Positions 7,955-17,299 of a DNA stretch of 21,574 nucleotides are shown piece after piece. A program made the translations under genes and the position numbers. The DNA lies in the IMG/VR virus record IMGVR_UViG_3300017738_000046, positions 1 through 21,574 of that record; one strand, 5' to 3'. The DNA comes from a virus. The notes beneath the pieces were generated by a model. That model was not told the DNA's origin. It did no database searches and saw only the letters and a list, made by a program, of their open reading frames with translations. Numbering within the stretch: position 1 is the first letter of the stretch; each line of letters starts with the position of its first letter.

Positions 7955-8728
7955 ATGGCTATAAATGTAAACACTGTTTATCAAACCGTTTTACTTATAT
8001 TAAACAAAGAGCAAAGAGGTTATATGACACCTACAGAGTTTAACAATATAGGTACTCAGGTTCAACTACAAATATTTGAAAAGTATTTTGAGGATATAAA
8101 CCAACAAATACGTATACCTCAAACAGATACTGATTATGCTGATAGAGTAGAGAATATTGATGAAAAAATGGCTATTTTTAAAACTTACGGTAACGCTAGT
8201 TATGTTACTGGACCTCCTGCATACTGGACATTACCTACTATTGATATATATGGTAATAATGTAGAACCTACTTCGGATACGCCTTTTTATAGACTAGGTA
8301 CAGTTACTTATAGAAACGAAGTATTAGTTCAAAGATTAGATAGAAATGATTTTTATACTATAAATAAATCTTTACTAACAAAACCAACAAAAACTTTTCC
8401 TGCATATTTATATGAGAATAATTATTTATATGTTTTACCTAATGACATAGTTACAGATGGGGATATACAAGTTGAATTTATTAAAAAACCTGCACCACCT
8501 ATTTGGGGTTTTGATGTAGGTTCTTTAGGTCAATATGTATATAACAGCTCTCCTTTTGATCCATCTGCTTCTCCTACAGGATCTAGAAATTTTGAAATAC
8601 ATATATCAGAACAAACATCTTTGATAATAAAAATATTACTATATGCAGGTATTGTAATAAGAGATCCACAAATTGTTCAAGCTGCATCTCAACAAGTGCA
8701 GTCTGAAGAAATAAATGAAAAAAGCTAA
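7955..8728 (+). CDS. Probable head-tail ring/adaptor protein 1
   Basis: A 257-aa structural protein resembling the first ring (adaptor) protein of crAss-like phages, which stacks under the portal to extend the DNA channel. The N-terminus is a pair of helices (NTVYQTVLLILNKEQRGYM, then TPTEFNNIGTQVQLQIFEKY) continuing to about residue 45. A mixed middle follows with PPAYWTLP near 87 and a hydrophobic segment PAYLYENNYLYVLPND near 147-162. VEFIKKPAPPIWGFD comes near 172-186, and a C-terminal helix after it. It lies directly before the second ring protein with only three bases between them, so they are probably co-translated in matching amounts. A hairpin lies upstream. Identification is by recalled similarity and synteny and is moderately sure; it could also be described as a general 'structural protein'. 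Confidence 0.68.
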   Translation: MAINVNTVYQTVLLILNKEQRGYMTPTEFNNIGTQVQLQIFEKYFEDINQQIRIPQTDTDYADRVENIDEKMAIFKTYGNASYVTGPPAYWTLPTIDIYGNNVEPTSDTPFYRLGTVTYRNEVLVQRLDRNDFYTINKSLLTKPTKTFPAYLYENNYLYVLPNDIVTDGDIQVEFIKKPAPPIWGFDVGSLGQYVYNSSPFDPSASPTGSRNFEIHISEQTSLIIKILLYAGIVIRDPQIVQAASQQVQSEEINEKS

Positions 8729-8731
8729 ATT

Positions 8732-9955
8732 ATGGCAACACCTAATGGAGGATTAATAACAGAAACAAACGCACAATATTACGCAGGTACCCAAGTATTT
8801 GTTGCTACAAATAATCAAACAGTTTTTACTTCAACGTTTAATACTGATATTATATTTGGAGCTAGTGATCCAGCAAATGCTTTATATAATGATAATAATT
8901 TTAGATTATATACTAGTGCTAATGGATTATCTGGTACTTTTACAGAATATACAACTGCATATACTGTTGTTAATAATGTATTTACGTTACCAGCACAAGC
9001 TACTGGTACATATGTAGTTATACAATTATTAACTGCTAACGGTGGTGAATTTGGTAATGAAGATGCTTTAGGTAAAGTTGTTCAAGACAACTATGGTGAA
9101 TATCAATATATAAAAGTAAATGAAATAGTTAACAATTTTTTAGTAGCATATGTTGGTGCTGGTAAATTAATATCAAATGTAAAAAGAACAGATGTTGTAT
9201 TTCATACTAAACGAGCTTTACAAGAATTTAGTTATGATACATTAAGAAGTATACATTCACAAGAGTTAACAATACCTCATAATTTAAGTGTTCCACTTCC
9301 ACAAGACTATGTTAACTATGTTAACGTTTCTTGGATAGATGATAAAGGAATAAAACACATTATATATCCAACAACACTTACATCAAATCCTTATACAAAA
9401 CCAATACAAGATGCTGAAGGTATACCAACACAAACAAATCAAGGTCAAGATATTACTGGTACATCTATAACAGAAGAAAGATATGCTGCTATTGATAGTG
9501 CTTTATTACAAGAAATAAGAAACGATATAACAGGTAGATTAATATCTGATGGCTTATGGGGTATATATGGAAGTGGATTACTAGGTTATGGCCAACTATA
9601 TGGTATGCAACCAGAAATATCTCAAATAAACGGATGGTTTACAATAAACAATAGAGATGGTAAGATGTCTTTTTCTAGTGATTTAAAAGATAAATTAATA
9701 ATATTAGAATATATATCTGATGGTTTATCTTATGATCAAGAAATGAGAGTACCTAAACTAGCTGAAGAAGCTGTTTATGCTTATGTTATGCACGCTGTAA
9801 TTGCTTCAAAAATAAATCAACCTGAATATATTGTACAAAGATTACGTAGAGAAAAAAGTGCTAAGTTAAGAAATGCAAAAATAAGATTATCTAACATTAA
9901 ATCTAATGAGTTTGTTCAAATAATGAGGGGCAAATCCAAGTGGCTTAAAAACTAA
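8732..9955 (+). CDS. Probable tail stabilization/ring protein 2 (P22 gp4-like)
   Basis: A 407-aa protein resembling the second ring or tail-stabilization protein of crAss-like phages, related to P22 gp4. Residues 1-105 form an apparently separate beta-rich, Asn/Thr-rich domain (TNAQYYAGTQVFVATNNQT). A helical gp4-like core begins near 125 (YIKVNEIVNNFLVAYVGAGK, then KRTDVVFHTKRALQEFSYDT). It is followed by a beta hairpin (LPQDYVNYVNVSWIDDKG near 190-207), a long insertion up to about 300 and a C-terminal helical region (LAEEAVYAYVMHAVIASK, then VQRLRREKSAKLRNAKIR) ending in basic residues. P22 gp4 is only 166 aa, so most of this length is elaboration. The start follows AGCTAAATT, repeating the context seen before the capsid gene, and the next gene starts five bases after the stop. 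Confidence 0.7.
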   Translation: MATPNGGLITETNAQYYAGTQVFVATNNQTVFTSTFNTDIIFGASDPANALYNDNNFRLYTSANGLSGTFTEYTTAYTVVNNVFTLPAQATGTYVVIQLLTANGGEFGNEDALGKVVQDNYGEYQYIKVNEIVNNFLVAYVGAGKLISNVKRTDVVFHTKRALQEFSYDTLRSIHSQELTIPHNLSVPLPQDYVNYVNVSWIDDKGIKHIIYPTTLTSNPYTKPIQDAEGIPTQTNQGQDITGTSITEERYAAIDSALLQEIRNDITGRLISDGLWGIYGSGLLGYGQLYGMQPEISQINGWFTINNRDGKMSFSSDLKDKLIILEYISDGLSYDQEMRVPKLAEEAVYAYVMHAVIASKINQPEYIVQRLRREKSAKLRNAKIRLSNIKSNEFVQIMRGKSKWLKN

Positions 9956-9960
9956 ATTAA

Positions 9961-12900
9961 ATGGCAGAAGTTAAAAATTCTTTTATTAAGTCCAAAATGA
10001 ATAAAGACCTGGATGCCAGGTTGTTACCAAATGGTGAATATCGTGAAGGAAATAATATACAGGTAAGTAAATCTGAAGGTGCCGACGTTGGAGCGTTAGA
10101 AAATGTTTTAGGTAACGTAGAGATAGCTGACTTTAAAGTTTTATCAGGTTGTAACTGTAATCTTACTGCTATTGGTATGTATACTGATAACTTATCTGAT
10201 AATATATATGTGTTTTTAACTGATTACGATGAAACTCAAAACAATTATATAGTTCAAAACTTAAACTATTCTCCAACAGCAAACAACTATGTATTTCAAC
10301 ATAACGTGTCTAGTGGTCAATCTCTTATGCTTTTATCTGGAGCATTTTTAAATTTTTCTAAAAATAAACCTATATTAAATGTAAATTTATTAGAAGGTAT
10401 ACTTTTTTGGACAGATAATAGAAACCAACCTAGAAAAATAACTTTAAACAATGCTACAAGTAATGCAACTTCTTCAACAACTAATAGTTTTTATACTACA
10501 GAAGAACAAATCAGTGTAGCAACATATGCTCCATATCAACCTATTAATTTATATTATGAAAAAACAGCTGCTTATAATGTAAACGGTGGTCAAGGCGCTA
10601 CTGATCCTACAACGCCTACTAGTTCTGCGGTTACAACTATTAGTATTCCTTCAAGTACTTTACAAGGAGTAAACCCTACAGATTTAATAGGTGCCGTTGT
10701 TACAGCATCTACAGGTATAGCTGCTGGTACAGTTATTGTAAGCTATGTTGCGCCTACATTAACTATTAGTGCACCAACAACAGGTATTATTCCTGTTAAT
10801 ACTACTATATTGTTTAATGCTAATACATTACCAGCAACAACTTATGGTAAATATGTAACTAGCATGTTAGATGCTACTGCACAAACAAATCCTGATGGTT
10901 CAGCTAATGCTAATTATAATGCTAGCTTTAATGGTGATCCAGATTTTTTAGAAGATAAATTTGTAAGATTTAGTTATAGATTTAAATATATAGATAATAC
11001 ATATTCTTTAATGGCGCCTTTTACTCAAGCCGCTTTTATACCTAAACAAGATGGTTATTTTTTAGGTACTGCAAATCCTGTTTTAGCTGGAAACACTAAA
11101 GACGAACAAAACGCCTATAGAAGCACTGTTGTTGATTTTATGGCTAATAAAGTTAATAACATTTTTCTTCAAATACCTACACCACCATCAGAAACAAACG
11201 GTCAACCAGCTGCTTTTGGTATATTAGGAAAAGACTTAGCATCAACATTTCATGTGTCTGAAATAGAAATATTATATAAAGAGTCTGATTCTTTAGCTGT
11301 TAAAGTTGTAGATACAATACAAGCGTCTGAATTTACAGGTTTAAGTACTGTTGATGGTGTTAATACTGATACTATTGTATATGACTATCAAAGTACAAAG
11401 CCTTTTAAAACATTGCCTGATTCTGAATTAGTAAGAGTTTATGATAAAATTCCTGTAAGAGCTCAAGGTCAAGAAATAATAGGTAATAGACTTGTTTATA
11501 GTAACTTTCAAAACAAACACACGCCACCAGCATCTATAAATTATAATGCTACTGCGTCTCAAAAATACACAGATTTTTCTATACCTATAACTAGTAATGA
11601 GTTTTCTCCATCACTTTCTACTACTTCGTCAGTAGAATATCCAATGCATACTTTAAAACAAAATAGAAATTATCAAATAGGTGTTATATTATCTGATAAA
11701 TATGGTAGATCATCTACTACAATACTTTCATCTGCTACGTCTCAACAAGAAGATGCTGATGGTTTAAAACTTTCTGGTGATACTATATATTTTCCTTACA
11801 ATGTTGTTGATATAACTGGCTCTACTAATAATATAAACTCTTGGGTAGGTGATTCTATAAAAGTTTTATTTAATCAACCATTACCAGTAAGTAGACCTAA
11901 TTTACAGTCTTTAGTACCAGGTGTATATAACGGTGATCCTACTAGTTCTGATTATAATCCACTTGGTTGGTATTCATATAAAATTGTAGTTAAACAACAA
12001 GAACAAGAATATTATAATGTTTATTTACCTGGTATATTAAATCCTTATCCTAAAGATATAAGCGTAACTGAAGACCCTCAAAATACTATTAACACAATTG
12101 TTTTATTAAACGACAATATAAATAAAGTACCACGAGACTTAACAGAAGTAGGACCAGAACAACAACAGTTTAGAAGCGCTGTAGAACTATATGGTAGAGT
12201 TTCTCCTGACGCTGCGGTAGGTGGGCCAACTTTTAATCAACAATATAATCCTTCATCTGCTAGTAATGTTATACCTAGCGTTAGTACAGTTGCTACTATT
12301 GGTAAACAAAATGATTTATTTGATAATACTACTAGTGTAGTGTTTAGTGAAATATATCAATCAATATCAAATCCAGAAATAGCTAGATTATCACAAGATG
12401 AAGCCTTGCCAATAGGTTCTTTACCTGTAGGCACACAAGGAGCAGCATATAATCTTTTATTAGGTATTTATGAAACTAAACCTTTTGATTCTTTATTAGA
12501 TATTTATTATGAAACATCATCAACAGGTACTGTTCATCAATTAAACACAGCTATATTAGGTGGTAATTCAGCTGCTTCAGGTGTAACAAATACCACAGAC
12601 GCTTCTACTGATGATTGGGTTTTTAATTTATATGAAAATATACAACAAGGTCAATCACCTAATCAATCGTTTACAGGATCATACACTACAGTTACTTCGC
12701 TACCTGATCAACCTTTTTATCCATATAAAACAAATGCGGCTGGTACAAGGTCTATTATAAGTAATAGTAATATAAAAGGAGCTATTACATTAGCTCAATA
12801 CACGGCTAATGGTGGTTTTGTAGCACAAGATGGTTTTAGTGTAACTAGATCAGATGGTGTAGATGTATCTAATAAATTTACATTGATAAAAAATACTGAT

Positions 12901-15378
12901 TCTCAACCATTTAAGTATTTTATTTTAATAAATAATAATGAAAACTTTACATATGGTCCTGATTCATTTAATATAGATACTTACGAGTTTTTATTTGAAG
13001 AAGTAACTGATGTAGATACAAATATAATAACGCCAGTTACAGCTACAGGTAAATTAAGAAATATAAAACCAACTATTACAAACTGTACAACTGATGATTT
13101 AAATCCTACCCCTGGTCAAACTATTATTAAACAATTTTTAGGAGTAAATGGTAGTCCAGTTGATCAACAACTAGGTTTATCTTGGCATGTATTAAATCAA
13201 AACCCTTCAGTAGATCTTGAAAATGGTGTACCTTTGATAGAAATAAATCAAGATGGTGAACTATTAAATAATACTGATTTGTTTCCTACAGGAATAAGTT
13301 TAACTGTTCAATTAAGAGATAGTGGGTATATACAAAACGCTTCTGAAACTTACAATGGTGTTGCATATGTTGATTGTCCTGTAACAATAAATGCTGGTGC
13401 TGGATTTACAGCAGAACCACTTAATGAAAATTTTGGTAATTTTGAAAATTTATTAATTAATGCTGGCGCTGAATCGTCTACATTTATATGGGCAAAAGAA
13501 GCCGATATATTAAACGCTTATCAAGCTGCACCTTTACTTCAAAAAGATGGTGCTAATCCAGCCGAAATACCAGTAAATCCAAGAGAAAATATTACTATTA
13601 ATACTGGTGTAAATAGTCCTCCTAACTATTGGCCTGGTACTGGTTTAAATAGAGTACAAACATCTCAAACAGAGGGTAGTGAAACATGGTATTGGTGGAA
13701 CACAATAAGAACTAATAAGATATCTCTTACTACCGCCACATCACAAGGTGGTATACAGCTTAATCTTGGTGATAATAATGGGTCTAATGGAGTTGTTACG
13801 ACTGCTAGACAGGTATCTACAGATTCTAGGTTAAATCAAAATTTTAATCCTGCAACGACTAATAGTGGGTTAGATACTTTAAACACAGGAACTGCTTTTA
13901 TAGGTATAGATTATGCTTTAAGTGATTATCAAGGAACAGATGATCAACCTTCTGTTATTTGGCCTACTTATTTACAATATAGAGCATCTTCAGCGGATGA
14001 TTTTACTACTGCTACAGATATAGAAGGAAGACCAATACAGTTTGGTGGAACACAAGAAGGCGGAATATTAGTTAATGGTAGATTTACGAATGATGGTTCA
14101 AGTGCCCAATATATGGGTGATGGTATTATTTTTGATAATACTGAATCTCAAGTTGGTACATCTAGTTCTAGTACAAACACAGAAGAAGCTTGGGTTAAAG
14201 ATTCTTCAGAAACTAGATATGTAAGTAATACGGCTCCTGGAACTACTAATCATATATCTTCTAGAACAAACTATGGTGTTATAGGTAGAAGAGTATTTGC
14301 GGTTGGAAAAAATCAAGCATATAGATTAGGAGGAGGTGTTGAAAATCCTGATGCTCCTGATGCTTTTGGAGAGTACAGATTAGTAGTTAGATATCCTTAC
14401 GGTAGTAACACTGCTGGTAATGTAAATCCTGCGTTAACAGTAAATAATATACCATCAGGCGCCGTGTATGGAACTGATACAAAATCTAAATCAAACCAAC
14501 AAGTATATTTACGTTATGGTGATTTTTATCAAGGTAAAAGTTTTAGATATAGAATTAGTCAAGGTTTTGATTCAAGAGAAGAAGCAGAATCTCAACTTAC
14601 GTTTCCTCAAGTAGTTTTTGCTAAAGAAGCTTATATGAGATATGTATCACATTTTTATACTGATGCTAATTTAACTAATGTTTATTTACCTCATAATTCA
14701 TCTACAAAATGGCATTCATATATAGGCGAAGATATTAATTATTTTGGTGATGACAATGCAAGTCCTAATGCTTCTGGTATATATCCAGGTCAACTTTTTG
14801 AAGATATAGGTATTCCTTCAAGTATGTATGGAATAACAAGAGGTAATAGAGGAGAAAACGATAGAAAATGGGTTGCACAATTTGATGCAGGTGGTAAAAA
14901 AATTGCTTATTATGCTAGTATAGCTGCTGGTGATGAACCTGCATATCCATGTGAATATAAAGGTACATTATGGACAGGACCACCAAATGGTACACAACAA
15001 GGAACAATGTCTATTACTCCTACACCTAGTAGCGCTAATATTGGTGACACATTAACACAAATATTTATAAACTTTAATAGTATTAGATTTAATCCTAATG
15101 CACCATCAGAGTCTCAAGCGTTTTTTACTAAATTAAGTGATGGATCAACCACATTTAGTGCTGATCAACCTATAAAACAAACTATAACTGAGCTATCTGT
15201 TATTAGTGGTTTTTATCCTTTTCCAGCCACTCTTTCTTTTACTTGCGCTTTTGGTACAACAACTGTTACTTATCAAGAGGTTAATGGTTATTATAGTGTT
15301 ATTATTAAAGATATAGTATTAACTGGAGGTTCAGCGCAACATCAAGCATCATCAAACGCATATTGGACAGGTTTATAA
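9961..15378 (+). CDS. Giant tail nozzle ('muzzle'-like) structural protein
   Basis: A 1805-aa virion protein, by far the largest gene here. The N-terminus (NSFIKSKMNKDLDARLLPNG, then EYREGNNIQVSKSEGADVGA) and segments near 336-350 (RFSYRFKYIDNTYS), 434 (EIEILYKES), 559-585 (YPMHTLKQNRNYQIGVILSD) and 669-690 (WYSYKIVVKQQEQEYYNVYL) resemble the large tail proteins of crAss-like phages. These form the muzzle that closes the DNA channel, roughly the role of P22 gp10. An Ala/Thr/Val-rich beta stretch at about 210-290 (GAVVTASTGIAAGTVIVSY) looks like an inserted Ig-like or carbohydrate-contact domain. A second beta module near 1090-1125 (EINQDGELL, then SLTVQLRDSGY) has cadherin-like character. The rest is Thr/Asn/Ser-rich beta sequence with few charged helices. 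It is followed 33 bases later by a 490-aa protein that seems to continue the same structure. No enzymatic motif was recognised. Confidence 0.72.
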   Translation: MAEVKNSFIKSKMNKDLDARLLPNGEYREGNNIQVSKSEGADVGALENVLGNVEIADFKVLSGCNCNLTAIGMYTDNLSDNIYVFLTDYDETQNNYIVQNLNYSPTANNYVFQHNVSSGQSLMLLSGAFLNFSKNKPILNVNLLEGILFWTDNRNQPRKITLNNATSNATSSTTNSFYTTEEQISVATYAPYQPINLYYEKTAAYNVNGGQGATDPTTPTSSAVTTISIPSSTLQGVNPTDLIGAVVTASTGIAAGTVIVSYVAPTLTISAPTTGIIPVNTTILFNANTLPATTYGKYVTSMLDATAQTNPDGSANANYNASFNGDPDFLEDKFVRFSYRFKYIDNTYSLMAPFTQAAFIPKQDGYFLGTANPVLAGNTKDEQNAYRSTVVDFMANKVNNIFLQIPTPPSETNGQPAAFGILGKDLASTFHVSEIEILYKESDSLAVKVVDTIQASEFTGLSTVDGVNTDTIVYDYQSTKPFKTLPDSELVRVYDKIPVRAQGQEIIGNRLVYSNFQNKHTPPASINYNATASQKYTDFSIPITSNEFSPSLSTTSSVEYPMHTLKQNRNYQIGVILSDKYGRSSTTILSSATSQQEDADGLKLSGDTIYFPYNVVDITGSTNNINSWVGDSIKVLFNQPLPVSRPNLQSLVPGVYNGDPTSSDYNPLGWYSYKIVVKQQEQEYYNVYLPGILNPYPKDISVTEDPQNTINTIVLLNDNINKVPRDLTEVGPEQQQFRSAVELYGRVSPDAAVGGPTFNQQYNPSSASNVIPSVSTVATIGKQNDLFDNTTSVVFSEIYQSISNPEIARLSQDEALPIGSLPVGTQGAAYNLLLGIYETKPFDSLLDIYYETSSTGTVHQLNTAILGGNSAASGVTNTTDASTDDWVFNLYENIQQGQSPNQSFTGSYTTVTSLPDQPFYPYKTNAAGTRSIISNSNIKGAITLAQYTANGGFVAQDGFSVTRSDGVDVSNKFTLIKNTDSQPFKYFILINNNENFTYGPDSFNIDTYEFLFEEVTDVDTNIITPVTATGKLRNIKPTITNCTTDDLNPTPGQTIIKQFLGVNGSPVDQQLGLSWHVLNQNPSVDLENGVPLIEINQDGELLNNTDLFPTGISLTVQLRDSGYIQNASETYNGVAYVDCPVTINAGAGFTAEPLNENFGNFENLLINAGAESSTFIWAKEADILNAYQAAPLLQKDGANPAEIPVNPRENITINTGVNSPPNYWPGTGLNRVQTSQTEGSETWYWWNTIRTNKISLTTATSQGGIQLNLGDNNGSNGVVTTARQVSTDSRLNQNFNPATTNSGLDTLNTGTAFIGIDYALSDYQGTDDQPSVIWPTYLQYRASSADDFTTATDIEGRPIQFGGTQEGGILVNGRFTNDGSSAQYMGDGIIFDNTESQVGTSSSSTNTEEAWVKDSSETRYVSNTAPGTTNHISSRTNYGVIGRRVFAVGKNQAYRLGGGVENPDAPDAFGEYRLVVRYPYGSNTAGNVNPALTVNNIPSGAVYGTDTKSKSNQQVYLRYGDFYQGKSFRYRISQGFDSREEAESQLTFPQVVFAKEAYMRYVSHFYTDANLTNVYLPHNSSTKWHSYIGEDINYFGDDNASPNASGIYPGQLFEDIGIPSSMYGITRGNRGENDRKWVAQFDAGGKKIAYYASIAAGDEPAYPCEYKGTLWTGPPNGTQQGTMSITPTPSSANIGDTLTQIFINFNSIRFNPNAPSESQAFFTKLSDGSTTFSADQPIKQTITELSVISGFYPFPATLSFTCAFGTTTVTYQEVNGYYSVIIKDIVLTGGSAQHQASSNAYWTGL

Positions 15379-15411
15379 GTAATTAGATTAATAAATGAGT
15401 AATAATAAATT

Positions 15412-16884
15412 ATGGCAGCAACTATAGAAGTTAAATACTTTAACAGCTTTGTACTGAGAAAAACATTAGACTCTTCTGGAGCAGCCGCTTGGAATGGCTC
15501 TAAAGGAGATGGTACATATCCTGCTATATCACCTAATAACGCAAATGCTAAAAACTGGGCTATAGAAGAATCACGCATTAGAGGTGGTTATAATAACACT
15601 AGTACTGGTTATGGTGTAAAAGCTTATTTAGTAGAAGATAATCCACAAGGATCTGTTAGAATTAATTCTATGATATACTCTGGTATATTTAACTCTAGAA
15701 CAGGTATAAATGATACTAATGTATTTTCCGTAGGTGATGATATAATTAAAAGTGTAGACCCTGCAAATGGCTCTATACAGAAGCTATATGCTGAAGATAA
15801 CTATTTAAATATATTTCAAGAGAAAAAAGTAAGTAGAGCACCTATAGATAAAGATATAATATATTCAGCAGAAGGTAGTCCTACTATTACCGCAAGTACA
15901 TCTGTTATAGGTAACATACAGGCTTATGTAGGTAATTATGGTATTAGTAGAAATCCTGAAAGCTTTGCTTCGTATGGTAATAGAAGATATTTTACTGACA
16001 AAGATAGAAATGCTGTAATGAGGTTATCACAAGATGGTCTTACAGAAATATCTAACTATGGTATGATTGATTTCTTTAGAGATCAGTTTGGTGCTATGGG
16101 TGAAGGTAAACTTACTGGCGGTTGGGATATATACAACAAACAATATGTATTATCAATACAACCTCAAGATACTAGCATTGCTTATAAAACATTATCTTTT
16201 GATGAATCAGTAAATGGTTGGACTAGTTTATATTCTTATAAACCTGGTTTAATGCTTAGTTTAAAAAATAAGTTTTATACTATGGGACCATCTGATACTA
16301 CAGATACAGATACAGCTGGTTTATATCAACACTATATTACATCACAACCAAGATGTAATTTTTATGGTGTACAAAATAAAGCTAGTATAAATTTTGTATT
16401 TAACCCTAATGTAAGTTTATCAAAAGTATTTAAAACAATTAATTACGAGGGTAGTAATGGTTGGCAAGTAGATAGTTTTGTATCTGATCAAACAGGTATA
16501 GGTTATCCTAATATTGATTTTAGTAATTATGAAACAGTAAACACTGATGATTCGACGGTATCTATATATAGTTATAACGAAGGATCATTTGATAATTACG
16601 GTAACTTATTTATAAACCCTCAAAATAGTCCTATAACACAAAATACTACACCACTAATACCACCTGTAAATCATGCCGGTTTTACTAGAAAAGAAAATAA
16701 ATATATGGCTAATCTTGTTAATAATAGTCCTGCAGCTCCAGGTGAAGTAGTATTTGGTGCTGATATGACTGGTATTAAAGGTTACTTTGCTACTGTCACT
16801 ATATCTACTGATACTTTAACAGATCCAGGAGGTATGAAAGAACTGTTTGCGGCATCGTCAGATTATGTAGAATCAGCTTATTAA
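15412..16884 (+). CDS. Tail structural protein, probable C-terminal muzzle component
   Basis: A 490-aa beta-rich protein with Tyr/Gly/Asn repeats such as those of propeller-like tail proteins. Distinctive segments are ESRIRGGYNNTSTGYGVKAY (about 53-72), GIFNSRTGINDTNVFSVGDD (about 90-110), AVMRLSQDGLTEISNYGMID near 200-219 and GGWDIYNKQYVLSIQ near 236-250. I associate this combination with structural proteins of marine and crAss-like podoviruses, often encoded as the distal part of the large muzzle protein. Here it is a separate gene with its own ATG in the TAAATTATG context, 33 bases after the 1805-aa gene and in a different frame. The C-terminal 60 residues (ADMTGIKGYFATVTISTDT) form a short beta domain. 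Whether it is one subunit with its upstream neighbour or a separate protein cannot be decided from sequence alone. Confidence 0.7.
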   Translation: MAATIEVKYFNSFVLRKTLDSSGAAAWNGSKGDGTYPAISPNNANAKNWAIEESRIRGGYNNTSTGYGVKAYLVEDNPQGSVRINSMIYSGIFNSRTGINDTNVFSVGDDIIKSVDPANGSIQKLYAEDNYLNIFQEKKVSRAPIDKDIIYSAEGSPTITASTSVIGNIQAYVGNYGISRNPESFASYGNRRYFTDKDRNAVMRLSQDGLTEISNYGMIDFFRDQFGAMGEGKLTGGWDIYNKQYVLSIQPQDTSIAYKTLSFDESVNGWTSLYSYKPGLMLSLKNKFYTMGPSDTTDTDTAGLYQHYITSQPRCNFYGVQNKASINFVFNPNVSLSKVFKTINYEGSNGWQVDSFVSDQTGIGYPNIDFSNYETVNTDDSTVSIYSYNEGSFDNYGNLFINPQNSPITQNTTPLIPPVNHAGFTRKENKYMANLVNNSPAAPGEVVFGADMTGIKGYFATVTISTDTLTDPGGMKELFAASSDYVESAY

Positions 16885-16890
16885 TATTAA

Positions 16891-17298
16891 ATGAAATTAA
16901 ATATACGTAAAATTACAGAAAATGATTGGGATACTTTAGTTTCTTGGTGGGATGCGTGGCCTGAGTGGATTAATCCACCTAAAGGTTTTTTACCTGATAA
17001 TGGAACAGGTGGTCTTATTATAGAAAAAAACAATAAACCAATAGTTGCAGGGTTTTTATACTTTACAAACTCTGAGGCTGTTTTATTAGAATGGATTGTA
17101 TCAGATCCAAATTATAAAGAAAAAGATAGAAAAAATGCAATTGAAATGCTTATAAAAGGAGCAGAGATTTTTTGCAAAAATAATGGTAAAAATTATATGT
17201 TTTCTATAGGTAGAAATAAACATTTAATAAATACACATAAAAAATTAGGTTGGACAGTAGATGATAAATCATCATATGAAATAACAAAACAAATATAA
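16891..17298 (+). CDS. GNAT-like N-acetyltransferase
   Basis: A 135-aa protein with the size and secondary-structure order of a GNAT acetyltransferase, which moves an acetyl group from acetyl-CoA to an amine. Strand 1 is LNIRKITENDWDTLV. A conserved-looking WW(x)2WPEW Trp-rich segment sits near 19-26, followed by LPDNGTGGLIIEKN and IVAGFLYFTNS (beta 2-3), then LLEWIVSDPNYK (beta 4, about 65-76). The canonical acetyl-CoA loop RxxGxG/A at the start of the next helix is replaced by KEKDRKNA (76-83), so catalysis is uncertain. The C-terminus (NTHKKLGWTVDDKSSYEI) matches the usual GNAT end, where a helix leads into the last strands. It sits inside the tail module, six bases after the muzzle-like gene and one base before the next gene, a position I recall for such genes in marine phages. 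The substrate is unknown; virion-protein or host-protein modification is inference. Confidence 0.72.
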   Translation: MKLNIRKITENDWDTLVSWWDAWPEWINPPKGFLPDNGTGGLIIEKNNKPIVAGFLYFTNSEAVLLEWIVSDPNYKEKDRKNAIEMLIKGAEIFCKNNGKNYMFSIGRNKHLINTHKKLGWTVDDKSSYEITKQI

Positions 17299-17299
17299 T

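Noticed and set aside
8799-9017. Leu/Ile-rich 72-codon + strand frame inside the ring protein 2 gene
   Set aside because: The hydrophobic composition is what AT-rich DNA gives when read out of frame; it is nested fully within a real gene.
15342-15578. Minus-strand open frame across the 1805-aa / 490-aa gene junction
   Set aside because: It is antisense to two well-supported genes, has no start context of its own and shows no domain.
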